Of a stretch of 64,000 nucleotides of DNA, positions 11,396-26,300 are shown one piece after another; position 1 is the first letter of the stretch; each line of letters opens with the position of its first letter. The notes beneath the pieces are model-generated. The model ran no database searches. It saw only the letters and a program-made list of their open reading frames with translations, and was not told where the DNA came from. Position numbers and translations under genes: made by a program. The stretch covers positions 4,299,442 to 4,363,441 of the forward strand of contig NC_087392.1 in assembly GCF_963675165.1 (NCBI RefSeq). Direction: 5' to 3'. The stretch is from Halichondria panicea (taxonomy: Eukaryota; Porifera; Demospongiae; Suberitida; Halichondriidae).

Positions 11396-12373
11396 TCATA
11401 TGTTTCTGACAGGTATCAAAAACCAAATGGGACTTCTTCGCTTTGAGAGCAAAAGTACATTCAATCGACTTTCTTTTTTAACATATTTCTTATCCAAAAA
11501 TCTCTGGTAGCCGATCTTAAACACAGGTGCTTTCCAAAAGTTATTTAATACATCAAATGTAGTCATATCCGATAGCAGTAGAAAGACATGAAATCCAATT
11601 ATCGTATTGAGCACAATGAAACCACCAACAGTAGGCATGAAAAGTTCGACCAAAGGTCCGAGCATTTCCAGTGAATCTGTATCTAAAGGGTCCAGTTGCA
11701 ACCTCGACCAAACATTCGGGAAGAGACAGTCCCCAAAATAGAAGCAACTCATGGTCAGAGAATATCCGAGCCCAATTGACCCATAGCACAGAGTCAAGAA
11801 AAAGTGTGCGTATGTATTGAGGCCAACGCAATTTCCGGTAAAGGGACAGTGATGATCCATGTACGAAGTTACAGCCTGACACTTCTTACAATAGCGATGT
11901 TTTTTAGTCCCAATTTGGTCTTGTGTATCCACACAGTCTGTTGGGCGATCAGGATCATTCTTATTGCCTTGGCCTTTCTTCGGTGACACATCGTTATTTT
12001 CACTTTTGGTTTCAGAGATTACTACACTGCCTGCATGTGCGAACACTGCCATACAATAGTTAACGACCATATTTCCCCATACCCAGTAGGCAAACCCACT
12101 GTGACAGACAATCTTAAAGTTTCGAAAGGGGACGTTAGGAAAGAGAGGTATAAAATAGACAACTTGGAACCCCAAACCAGTGATTGCAAAAATGGCCATG
12201 AGCACGATTAGGAGAGTGCTTGCAGTTTGGTTGGTAAGCCTCTTGATGTTCCATCGTGGTAGGAGCAGACGCAGGAGGTCCACAATGAGGGGGGTCTGAA
12301 CAAGGCCAATCAGGAAAGCAAGGATGTACACCAGCCATGACAGCATGGTGTTTAATTCCAGGTACTGTACCAC
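11396..12373 (-). CDS. Divergent DHHC-type palmitoyltransferase, paralogue A
   Basis: A single exon encodes 325 residues (a second in-frame ATG at 12346 would give 316). Hydrophobic stretches suggest four membrane spans, two before and two after the cysteine-rich motif, as in protein S-acyltransferases. The catalytic motif DHHCPFTGNCVG is at residues 173-184, preceded by YCKKC at 161-165. Family knowledge: the DHHC cysteine takes acyl from acyl-CoA and passes it to a substrate cysteine at Golgi or plasma membrane. The cysteine-rich domain is abnormal. The first CxxC...P pair is absent and the third cysteine of the usual HCxxCxxC is Val, so zinc binding should be reduced. The C-terminus SRLNVLLLSKRR...FLIPV is shared with the next two genes. 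Catalytic competence is uncertain because of the lost zinc ligands. Confidence 0.85.
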   Translation of the reverse strand: MVQYLELNTMLSWLVYILAFLIGLVQTPLIVDLLRLLLPRWNIKRLTNQTASTLLIVLMAIFAITGLGFQVVYFIPLFPNVPFRNFKIVCHSGFAYWVWGNMVVNYCMAVFAHAGSVVISETKSENNDVSPKKGQGNKNDPDRPTDCVDTQDQIGTKKHRYCKKCQAVTSYMDHHCPFTGNCVGLNTYAHFFLTLCYGSIGLGYSLTMSCFYFGDCLFPNVWSRLQLDPLDTDSLEMLGPLVELFMPTVGGFIVLNTIIGFHVFLLLSDMTTFDVLNNFWKAPVFKIGYQRFLDKKYVKKESRLNVLLLSKRRSPIWFLIPVRNI

Positions 12374-12759
12374 ATGTAGATCTAGCTATTAAATGTGTGT
12401 ACATCAGATCATGCCTGAGTGGGTGGGGAAGCCTGTGAAGCGTAATTTGCTATAATTATACAAAATGAAGCTGTCTAAAATTTTTGCAGCTTAATTAAAA
12501 TTTACGTATAGCTTTCAGTGTTAATTACAGTACTTGCATGTTTGTATAGCTAACTGATACCTTGTGGACCTATACCTACTATTATTGGGATGACTGTTAA
12601 TGTAACCTGATATATAGAGCAGAAACAAAATTAATGCGTAATGTTCAACAGGTATTAATACTCAGTGGTAGATCAGGGAATTTAATTTATTACCTGATAA
12701 AGGTATGATAGTTTCAGGTACAATCTTCTTGTGGAAAGGGACGGTAGGTCCACAGTATA

Positions 12760-14260
12760 TCTATAGCAGGGAGTCGTAGTCCCTATTCTGTGCACATTTT
12801 AAGGGCAAACTTCTGTACTTTTTCTATTTTGTGAGAATTTGTTTTTTGGTGTGGATCCCAAATATAGGGGCAGCATATTCCAGTTTTGATCTCACAAGTG
12901 AGATGTTAAACATTCTAGTGACGAGTCGCCATAGAACTGTCGGTATAAAGTATACCAACCTGCTTGCAGGCATTTCTGCACATTCCTTCTATGTGTTTTG
13001 ACCATGAGAGGTCATGAGAGATCCACACGCCAAGCGAAGGTACTTGCAGTGGTCAACTTTAAGTAGGGGACTTCCACTAATATTGAGACACATGTTGGGA
13101 AGTGGTGGGCTAGCTGGATTTTCATGATGTATAGTTATGTATTTACATGCACTTGCGGATATAGGATGGTAAAGAAGAAGATCATCAGCATAGAGCAAGA
13201 GACTTCCTTCATTTTGATTTGTATTCAGTAAGTCAATGTCATTTATGTAGATTAGGAAAAGAAGAAGTCCCAGCACCGAACCATGTGGAACTCCTGACAC
13301 AACCTCAGAGATTTTGATGACTTTCCATTTACTGTGACATACATGTATTCTATTCCTGAGATAGCTTGAAATCCAAGATGGGATGGGGATCTAAGTTCAA
13401 TTTGGTTAGCTTACTCATCAATATCGAGTGAGGAACCTTGTCAAATGCCTTTTTGAAATCAAAAAAGACTGCACATTATTATACTCTGACCATCTTCAAG
13501 CAGTTTGTGCCAATTGTGCACTGCCGTAAGCAGCGCATCTGTGGTGGATTTTCCTTTAGTGAAACCCATGCATTGTTTATTCGAGAGGAAAGATATATCT
13601 TTTAGATGCTCTAAGATTTTGCTATACATATGTTTTTCCAGGAGCTTTACAAGGATGGAGAGTATAGCGATATAGGGCGATAGTTTAAGGGATCAGACTT
13701 GTCGTTTGATTTAGAGACATGAACCAATTTCCAGTCGTATGGCAGTTCACAGTTTTTTTTATCGATAGAGCATTGTAACTGTTATACTTGGGGTGATCGT
13801 TTCAGCAGTAGCCTTCAGCATTTTGGCGGAGATTCCGTCAGGATCATTTGATTTTGTGGTGTCTAGATTGGATAACAGGTTGAATACTTCATATTCTGCA
13901 TGTGCAGCGTAAGTTCTCAGGTAAGTCTCTTGTTGGTTGTTTAAAAAAAAAAAAAAAGGTATATCTGGGTCAAGAGGAGGAAGTGAATGGTTGAAATTTG
14001 CATAAAACTGTTTGTTATTAAGGACCTGGGCCTTTTCTTCATCTTGTTTGATTTTGCGGCCATTTACTATACAAGACATGGGATAGAGCTATCTGGTATT
14101 TCAGAGCAGTCCAACATTTTTTTGACTGAGGCTTGAGGGTGCTAAAAAAATCTTCTGTCTGAGAGTGGTCACAACCTTATTTCTGATCTGTTTGTAGGTG
14201 CAAAATCAGAAGGTTTGTTGTATTTGCGCGCAAGTCTGTGTAATAGTTTCTCTTTTTGAT
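12760..14260 (-). pseudogene. Degenerate non-LTR retrotransposon (LINE) reverse transcriptase
   Basis: Fragments of one polymerase are scattered over several frames of the minus strand. An upstream block at about 14079-13759 has NDPDGISAKMLKA. Then come a frame with SLFDFKKAFDKVP (about 13475-13395) and the core SGVPHGSVLGLLLFLIYIND with YADD near 13185. A downstream block has HIEGMCRNA and LEYAAPIF-like remnants (about 12990-12860). Stops and frameshifts separate the blocks, so this is a dead copy. The motif order matches jockey/CR1-like LINE reverse transcriptases. No endonuclease domain, poly(A) tail or target duplication is identified. Confidence 0.85.
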
Positions 14261-14296
14261 ATCTTTTATTATCTTTTCCATGCACTTATAACAGTG

Positions 14297-14462
14297 CATG
14301 GAACCCCTCTATAACGGACACCTTTGGGGAACAATGTTTTGGCCTTTATACAGAGGTGGCCTTTGTTGAGAGGTTGTTTTGCACAAACTATTCATTTAGG
14401 ACCTGAGTGCCTGGCCGTTATACAGCAACTGGGAGGTGGTTGTTAACAGAGGTTCCACTGTA
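14297..14462. repeat. Foldback element, ACAGTGGAACC family
   Basis: This is bounded by TGGAACCCC and GAGGTTCCACTGT and contains TATAACGGACACCTTTGGGG and GACCTGAGTGCCTGGCCGTT. It is collinear, in reverse orientation, with the copy at 30155-30345. Confidence 0.75.
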
Positions 14463-14511
14463 TTTCGGTGAATATAGTTGTATAGGGTTGAATGCTTGCA
14501 TTCAACTATAT

Positions 14512-14657
14512 ACACTGTAAAAAATGGTGTGTGGTTTTGACGCAAGTGCGTGACTATTGTGGCAATTATCAGTAAAAAACGCAAGAAAAAACGCACGTTT
14601 GCCACAATAGCCACGCACTCTGCGTCAAAACCACACATCATTTTTTACAGTGTAGCC
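14512..14657. repeat. Near-perfect palindromic MITE, CACTGTAAAAAATG ends
   Basis: The left arm from about 14513 (ACACTGTAAAAAATG then GTGTGGTTTTGACGCA) is mirrored to about 14656. The arms are roughly 60 nt with a short central loop near 14575-14590. The ends lie next to TA dinucleotides. There is no coding capacity. It lies between the LINE remnant and DHHC paralogue B. Confidence 0.85.
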
Positions 14658-15036
14658 TCCTTAAATTCACAGGCCTTGGATTGAACTCTCAGAAGTGTGA
14701 CCTGGGACCAGGCTAGCATTTAACCCGAGTCTCCATCACAGTGTTATAATTGATTAGCCATGCTGTATATTCTACACAAGCTTGAAAACTGCAATGCCAT
14801 CCATTTAAAATACGAAATTCTAAAAATATGTTCGTTTTATTCTGCAGATGTCAGCTAGTGTTGGACTCACATACACACGCTGGGGAACTTGGAAGCGCTT
14901 CCTGAAAACAATTCTCTATAGTGACAGAATCAGTGGGATCATTTTTCGTGCGATATCTGATTATAAGCTCCGTCTTCATGTAGTGGGATAACGTTGTTCA
15001 TTTACTGACTTTTAAAAGGTGAAAAAATTTATAGCT

Positions 15037-15438
15037 CACCAATCGGTTCATGCACTATAGCTCCAACACAGCCACAGGCCTGAAAGTGTAATGAATATTC
15101 ATCCATGACTTTAATAGAGGAGCAGCTGTGTGTGATAAGCATGCTGATTATCTCAATATGCAATATGGCAGGCCGGAGTTAGAGTTGAAATGCAAAATAT
15201 GCCAGCAGCCCCACCCACTTTATCTCCAACAATAACACTTACATACACATTATATACAGTATATATAGCTCACCAATCTTCCATGCATGCACTCCAACAC
15301 AGGCCTGAAAGTGTAATGAATATTCATCCATGAAACTTAGAGCTATGTGTGATCATATAAGTCATGCTGATCATCTCAACATAGGCAGGAATTATAATGC
15401 TGCAAAATATGCAAGCAGCCCCACCCACTTTATCTCCA
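15037..15438. repeat. Tandem duplication of a ~200-bp segment
   Basis: The segment starting TATAGCTCACCAATC at 15037 recurs from 15267. Both copies carry AAAGTGTAATGAATATTCAT and CAGCCCCACCCACTTTATCT. Small gaps separate the copies, and the second ends about 25 bp from the stop of DHHC paralogue B. Its role is unknown. Confidence 0.8.
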
Positions 15439-15465
15439 TGCCACTAAATAACATAGTAATAGAAA

Positions 15466-16479
15466 TTATTTATGCTTCATCTTGTTTTTGTTACTAACCG
15501 GCAGCAAATACCACCAAGCACTAGGTCTCTGATTCAGAATCAATACATTCAGTCTGCTGTCAGCATCAAGAAACTTTTTGCCTCGAATCCTATGCCACAT
15601 AAATTTTGCCATTGGGTACTTGCTCCAGTACGTAAGCACATTGTACGTAGAGAGATCAGACAGTAGAAAGATAATCTGTAGAATAAGTAGAGAAGTTGTT
15701 ACAAGGTATCCGGAGAAAACTGGGATGAAAATCTGACTATGAATGTCCAGCTCCTCGCATATAGCATCAGGATTTCTGTCTTGCACAAGTCTGAAATACC
15801 ATAGGATTATTTTTACATTGCACTCAAAGAAATAGGGGACTGTAAGAATAACAGCATACAAAAGCCCAATCGATCCATAGAGAAGGCCTATAAAGAAGTG
15901 AGAATAGTTATGTAATCCTGCACAACAGCCGGTGAATGGACAATGGTGGTCGATTAGTGGAACAGCACAATCACAAATGGAACAATAGTGAATATCTTTA
16001 GGGTGCCAATCAAGACCATTAGTAGGCTCTGTGGGAGCTCGATTTTTATCATGATCAGAGGACTCCTGTAAAACTTGCAAACTGGTATCTTTTGTTGATA
16101 ATGAAGAGGATGGTTTCGATTGTTTATACTCTTCTTTTCGTCCGGGATGAATGCACACAACATGGTAGTAGTTGCCAACCATGTTGAACCAGAGCCAGAG
16201 GGCAAATATTAGGTGTAGCCACCCAGTGAAAGAGTGCAACGGATCTGGTACCGTCACTGGCAGGTAGACAAAGATGTGGTAACTGATTCCAATGCAGAAG
16301 ATCATGCCCACACACACAAAGAGAATATAGTGGACAAAGTTGCCAGCAGCTCGAGAAATCTTCCAGTGAGGAACAAAGAAACGGAGGAGGTCTATCGCTA
16401 TCGGAACTTGGACAACCGCCACTAAAAATATTGTGGTGTAAACAAACCAGGAGGATGAGGGAAGCATCTCAAATCTCAA
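15466..16479 (-). CDS. Divergent DHHC-type palmitoyltransferase, paralogue B
   Basis: A single exon encodes 337 residues; the likely start is MRFEMLPSSSW, or the fifth residue. It aligns end to end with paralogues A and C. It has an N-terminal span followed by a conserved PIAIDLLRF segment, paired spans, a variable hydrophilic loop (about 112-150), and the motif DHHCPFTGCCAG at 167-178. Further spans follow, then SRLNVLILNQRP and a YLLPV tail. The cysteine-rich domain keeps YCSIC and a shifted Cys (CDCA) but lacks the upstream CxxC pair, and the NCVG block has become CCAG. The catalytic DHHC is intact. Acyltransferase activity is inferred from the motif only. The gene is intronless in its coding part, unlike most neighbours. 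Confidence 0.85.
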   Translation of the reverse strand: MRFEMLPSSSWFVYTTIFLVAVVQVPIAIDLLRFFVPHWKISRAAGNFVHYILFVCVGMIFCIGISYHIFVYLPVTVPDPLHSFTGWLHLIFALWLWFNMVGNYYHVVCIHPGRKEEYKQSKPSSSLSTKDTSLQVLQESSDHDKNRAPTEPTNGLDWHPKDIHYCSICDCAVPLIDHHCPFTGCCAGLHNYSHFFIGLLYGSIGLLYAVILTVPYFFECNVKIILWYFRLVQDRNPDAICEELDIHSQIFIPVFSGYLVTTSLLILQIIFLLSDLSTYNVLTYWSKYPMAKFMWHRIRGKKFLDADSRLNVLILNQRPSAWWYLLPVSNKNKMKHK

Positions 16480-16895
16480 ATCTGTACAAATATTAGACTA
16501 CGTAAAAGTCTTGTCATGTTCACAAGATCTATTGTGTCAACATTCAAACTACAGCTACAGTAAAAGAACCATTATGATAGAGTAAACTACTTAACTGACA
16601 CTGTCTATGATTGTATAGATAATAATATGTTTAGAAAAATTATAGCTATAGCTTACTCTTGCATGTATAGTTTCTTACAAGATGTTTTTGCTGAGAGTAA
16701 TCAGAAGCTAATTACTTGAGCTGCACCGCGCCTGTCGGACCTCCTCTGGTTTCTTACCATAAGATTATGCCATGCCAGACTCAGAGCCAGACTGATACAC
16801 AATTAATTGAACAGTTCAGGTCAAAGTACATTAATGGGTGAATGCAGACACAATAGAATCCAAACTTGATAAAATAACTTAACAAAAGAAAACTG

Positions 16896-17933
16896 TTACA
16901 CTGCATGTACTACACAAGATGAAATAGAATGAGAGTTTCCAACTGGAATTAGATAATGAAACCACCGTCGACGCTGACTCAGAATCAGAATGTTTAATCT
17001 GGAATCGGGATGAAGAAATTTCCTTCCACGCATTCGGTGTCCAATAAAAGATAGCATAGGTACTTTTGCAGCATTCTTTAACACATTATATGTTGAGACA
17101 TCTCCAAAGAGTAGTATGTTCTGTGCAACAAACATCATGCCCACCAGCCAGAGTGCAATTATAACTGGGATGAATACACGACTCTGAGTTCCAATCCAAT
17201 CGCAAATGTCCGTTTCCAAGTTTGTGTGGTCGATAATACCGAGATACGACAGTAAATATTTTATGTCACATTTCCAAAAATACGGAGCAGTCAGTATAAA
17301 AGCATAAATTCCCGCCATGAGTCCGTAAGAAATTCCGATATAGAAATATGAATAGTTGTTGACGCCAAAACAGGTTCCAATGTACGGACAATGATGATCT
17401 AAGTAAGCCACTCGATAGTGACATATCTTACAATAATTTCCACGGCCTGGATACCATTGCATACCGTTACTAGGAATATTACTTTGACTAGTTCCATTTG
17501 TATCATTCTTTAACTGATCTCCACTTCGATTTCGAACATCTGAGGTAGTTACTTGGTTGCTATTATTGCTAGTGCAGCTGTTATACTTCTGCCAATTCTC
17601 GCCTTCTTTGTCAGGTGACTTATCGACTCCAGGGTGTGTCAAAAGCGCCCGATAGTAATTGACCGTAATATTTATCGCTATCCAAATGATAAAGACAATA
17701 TGGAGTATTCCAGACACTGTATGAAATGGGTCAGGTTCGTAGAGGGGCAGAAACACACAGAGCAGTTGCCATAGCGCTGTGAAGCCAACAGTGGGAGCAG
17801 CAACTATCAGGATGTAACGAGACCAGTAGCCAACTCTTGAGAGCTTCGAATCGGGACAGGCAAAGCGAAGGACATCAATAAATAGAGGAGTGTGTGCAAT
17901 CACCACCACCACACCATACACGTACCAGAACAT
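16896..17933 (-). CDS. Divergent DHHC-type palmitoyltransferase, paralogue C
   Basis: A single coding exon encodes 345 residues. The layout matches paralogues A and B: MFWYVYG span, PLFIDVLRF, second span, hydrophilic loop about 101-160, YCKIC, then DHHCPYIGTCFG at 179-190, two later spans, and SRLNILILSQRRR near the C-terminus. The third zinc-site cysteine is replaced by Arg (CHYRV) and the first CxxC is missing. A spliced leader is likely: the minus strand reads GACAG|gtgaga at about 18010 and ttcctag|GTAG at about 17953, a 58-bp intron just upstream of the ATG. The gene is head to head with katanin p60. Paralogues A-C are the product of local duplication; whether a retrocopy founded the group is inference. 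Confidence 0.85.
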   Translation of the reverse strand: MFWYVYGVVVVIAHTPLFIDVLRFACPDSKLSRVGYWSRYILIVAAPTVGFTALWQLLCVFLPLYEPDPFHTVSGILHIVFIIWIAINITVNYYRALLTHPGVDKSPDKEGENWQKYNSCTSNNSNQVTTSDVRNRSGDQLKNDTNGTSQSNIPSNGMQWYPGRGNYCKICHYRVAYLDHHCPYIGTCFGVNNYSYFYIGISYGLMAGIYAFILTAPYFWKCDIKYLLSYLGIIDHTNLETDICDWIGTQSRVFIPVIIALWLVGMMFVAQNILLFGDVSTYNVLKNAAKVPMLSFIGHRMRGRKFLHPDSRLNILILSQRRRWFHYLIPVGNSHSISSCVVHAV

Positions 17934-18191
17934 GACTTGACAGATTCTACCTAGGAATCAACGAATCAAACTTTGTGATCGAATGTTTGGTGCAAGACAA
18001 AAATTCTCACCTGTCACAATGGCTTGCTCAGGACCAGCAGAGTGTGATGTATTCCTACTTTGCTTACAGATTTATCTCAGCAAAGAGTGGCCTGATCAAT
18101 GCCCATATGGCATATGGAGGTACGCACTGATTCTATTTAATGCACATTTATTTCGTTGAATTGGAGGTAAATTTCAAACTTGAAAAGCAAA
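17934..18191. promoter_or_regulatory. Divergent promoter region, DHHC paralogue C / katanin p60
   Basis: There are 258 bp between opposed ATGs. The minus-strand side holds the probable 58-bp 5' UTR intron of paralogue C. No recognisable core element is assigned. Confidence 0.45.
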
Positions 18192-22572
<4,381 letters not shown>

Positions 22573-22727
22573 CTATAGAGTCCTGAGGCTGTGTTGTGAC
22601 TTGACTTGACTCTATGCACGTTGCCTTTAGTGTGTTTGTGCAATTTATATACTGTAGTGTAGATCTACACTGTTTTTGTTTCAGTCTTGAAGTTGTGATG
22701 TTGGATGTAGTGTACACTAGGGACTAG

Positions 22728-23270
22728 GCCTTGCCCAATTATGCTAGCATAATTTTGAGACTAATAGGTGTGGTGGAGCATTGAGCATTATGCCAGCCTA
22801 ATAGGCAAAAAATATTAGCCTATTAGGCAATTTTACCAAATTTTGGTAGAAAGTGTATGATGATTTTATAGAAGCACTAAGCCTCAATGAGCTCCTGCTA
22901 ATACTGAGTATAATAGTATGGAAGGTGCTCTAGATCAGTTAACTCTTTTCTAAGATTTCTTTCACCAATAATTATAGTTCCTTAGAAGATTATGTAGAAG
23001 CGTCTGTGATGTTGCAGTATAATTCTCGTTGATGATTTTTATTGAGACTAATGCCATGGGTAATAATTAAAGACTAATTGGTAAGAACAAGAGTGCACTC
23101 TTGGTAAGAATTTAAGACTAATAGGTACAAATGCATGAGACTTGGAGACTAGACTAATAATTAGTCTAGTCTCCAAGTCTCATGCATTTGTACCTAAATT
23201 CTTACCAAGAGTGCACTCTTGTTCTCTTTTATAGGCAAAATTTTGAGCATAATTGGGCAAGGCCTACTAT
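22728..23270. repeat. Foldback element with nested palindrome, downstream of katanin
   Basis: The outer inverted ends are GGCCTTGCCCAATTATGC (from 22728) and its inverse near 23245-23268. Inside, about 23080-23230 forms a long hairpin centred near 23155, with arms containing AAGAGTGCACTCTTGGTAAG and GACTTGGAGACTAGACTAAT. There is no open frame. It lies in the 790-bp gap between katanin and the coiled-coil kinase gene; the rest of the gap shows nothing. Confidence 0.8.
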
Positions 23271-23359
23271 ACTAGGGACCTTCCTGGGGAAGTCCCACAT
23301 AACTGTACTTCTCACTGTTCTTGCCTCGTGAGTATAGTAGCAAATAGTCTGAAAATAAT

Positions 23360-26300
23360 ATGGCTAGTCAAATGATGGCTAGTTATAAAGCTCCATCAAG
23401 CAGAAGCTCCCAGAAAACAGATGATCTCGCATGGTCATACCCATCTTACATACCTCTACCTGGTCGCATTGATTTAGACATAGATCTAATTCAGGCACAA
23501 CCAGCTGCTGGTAGTGACAGTGACAAAGCCTGTGATAAAGTTCCACTCCAAAAGGTAAACAATAGATCTAATTGTATTCCATTCTACCATGATACCAGCA
23601 GATAATTGGGCCCAGTTACCATTGACAATTTTAATATAGATCTACTGCGAATGTTTGGGCTATAGCTAGCTAGCTGGGACTGTCTGCACTCCCAAATAAT
23701 TATTTCAAAAAAGCCGTAGACTCTATATAGATTATATTTTAATTGTGGTTCATCTATACCGATATTTTGCTGTTGAAAAACCTTTACGAATAAACTAAAT
23801 CAGCAGAAAATTGACCCTTTGCGATCTAAGCATTGCATTCTGCAAGGATTGTCTGTATTTCGATCTACCAGACGAATGCTAGATAGGGCTGAAACCCGTC
23901 CCCCCCTTTTATGGCTGAGGACGGGCACGCCCATCTATACTAATTTAGGCTTTATTGTTACAAATTGATAGCCTCGTTCCCAGGCCTTACTTTTTCTTGC
24001 TGTTGTTGTCATTGTTTATCCATAAATCACTAGTGCTAGTGAGGCAGCAAAGAAAGAAATGGGCGTACAGTTAAGAAAAAGTAAGGCCTGGTTTGGGAAA
24101 TCGCGTGATCCACAAGGATTTTTATGAACGTGGGCGATATGTAGCCCACAATCGTGACGTAAGGTATTCTCCCACGCATTCAGAGTTAATAAGACTGTAC
24201 TGCATGAGACAACCACCAAGCTGTGATGCAAGTCAGATCAGAGAACCAGCGTGGCCAGCTCTGGTGGCAGTAGCTACCTGCTATATGATAATGATGACTA
24301 AGCTATTCTTGATCTATACTAGCATGTAGAAAGACACAAGAAAAGGTAATAGTCTGATAGAATCTGAACACACAATCTAGACTAGTAGATCATCTAGCTA
24401 AGCCTAAGGTATATAGCTAGCTATAGTGCTTGCAAACTTCCAGTTCCAAGTCCATGTCCAGCTTGCTGCAGGCAAAGTTTTATTAGTCATAGATATCTGC
24501 GTGGGCAGTCCAACATCTCTAGTTCAGCATGCCCACGCTCATTTTCACCCTTCTACCCTCACGCGACTTCCCGATACAGGCTCTCCTTTTTCCTAACTCT
24601 ACGTCTATTTCTTTCTTTATTCCTCCAATTAATACCGTATTTTATCTCATTGAACGATTAAGGCAGTATTTTATCTTAAGGTCTCGTAAAACCATACAAA
24701 CATTCCTTGATGAACCTAGCTGGCTGGGAGACATGCTTATAAGGATTTAATTTGTGTTATAATATTTTGCTGGTGAAAAACCTTTGTGAATGTACCAAAT
24801 CAGCAGAAAAGTTGACCCTTTGCGATCTAACTATCTAACTGTTCTGGCAAGGATCGTGTGTATTTACTAGGTATACGTTTTGCGGATTTTACTGTTGCGA
24901 ATTGATCAACCCTCGCAACGTTGCAAATGTTTGATGCTTGCAAAACATTCGGTATGCCATCATTAAAATTAAAACCACATTATTCAGTATGAATATCAAT
25001 ATTTGAGTCATGAATATCGTTATATAGAAACACTCCATTGACAGTAGATAGCTGTTGCATCGGTCATGCAGGTAAGGCTTAAACAGCTAGCTGTCAAGAT
25101 AAGATCCCACTGTACAGCGGGTAATTTTCATGGGGTAATTTCATTTGCTTCCTTACATGCGTTGCGGCTAGGTTTTTGTGGAAAATGTTCATCGAGGTTA
25201 GCTTGCCCACGAAAATAGCGAATTTTTACCCCACGAAACTTACCCACTATATACGGTGGTCTGAACAACATACCTATTACAATGTTCACCTATGTACATT
25301 ACCAAGAAGGACAGGAAAGCATTTCAGAGCTGCCACATTAGAGACATGGCACAGACTAGTATAGAGCCACTAAGTACTTACAAACGGCGCTGTATTTGCG
25401 TATAACACTTGTAGGGATTTAACCACTTAGTTTACAACTTTCTCTCTAGGGTCATAGCCACGTACCAAACGTGATTGCCATAGTTAGACGCTCCTCATAG
25501 TACTGTAGTTGTAATAGTACGGGTTTTATATAGGATTTTTGGGGGGTTTTTGTGCTTCAAACCATATAAATTATACTTAGTTAATGAGATTGTAGACATT
25601 TCAGAGAGAAACTTTTCAGATTTCTAGAGGGGGATCCCATGCTTTAATGTATGTTCTTGGGTGTCTTACTGCATCCTGTATATTAACACCTGTAATAACT
25701 AGCTACGATACACAGTCAATTGTCACATCTGCTTTTTGTTTACTTATATACAGAAAGATGAGTTGGAGACATTGAGGAAAGACCGAGAGGACAGCTTACT
25801 GAGAATTGCTGACTTGGAACGACAAGTTCAAATTGCCGAGCAAAGTGTACGACTCAAAGAGGGTGCTGCAACTGATATAAAGAAGCTACCGAAAAAGAAG
25901 AAAGCTGGTAGGAAAAAAACTAAGTCTATCGATGGAGCTCATTTGGTTGCCAGGATCGACGACTTTCATCGAAACGAAGAAAAACTAACGGCAGAACTCA
26001 AGCAAAAAGAAGATCAACGATATCAAGCAACACAACAGGTCATTGCACTCAGAGAGCAGCTTAGCACTTTACAACACCATATTGAGAATCTCAAATATGC
26101 AAATAAACAGATGGAAGGGGAAATGAAGCAGCTTCTTGAGATAGCGCCTGAAGATATACCTGACGATGTCAATGTCAGAGTGTTGATCGCTCAGCTACGA
26201 GCCCGTGTCAGTATGTTGGAGAGAGAAAACCAACAAATCAAGGTGCATACAGAAGAGCAGAGCAAACAAGTTCCGATAATGGATCAAGAACAAAAAGGGA

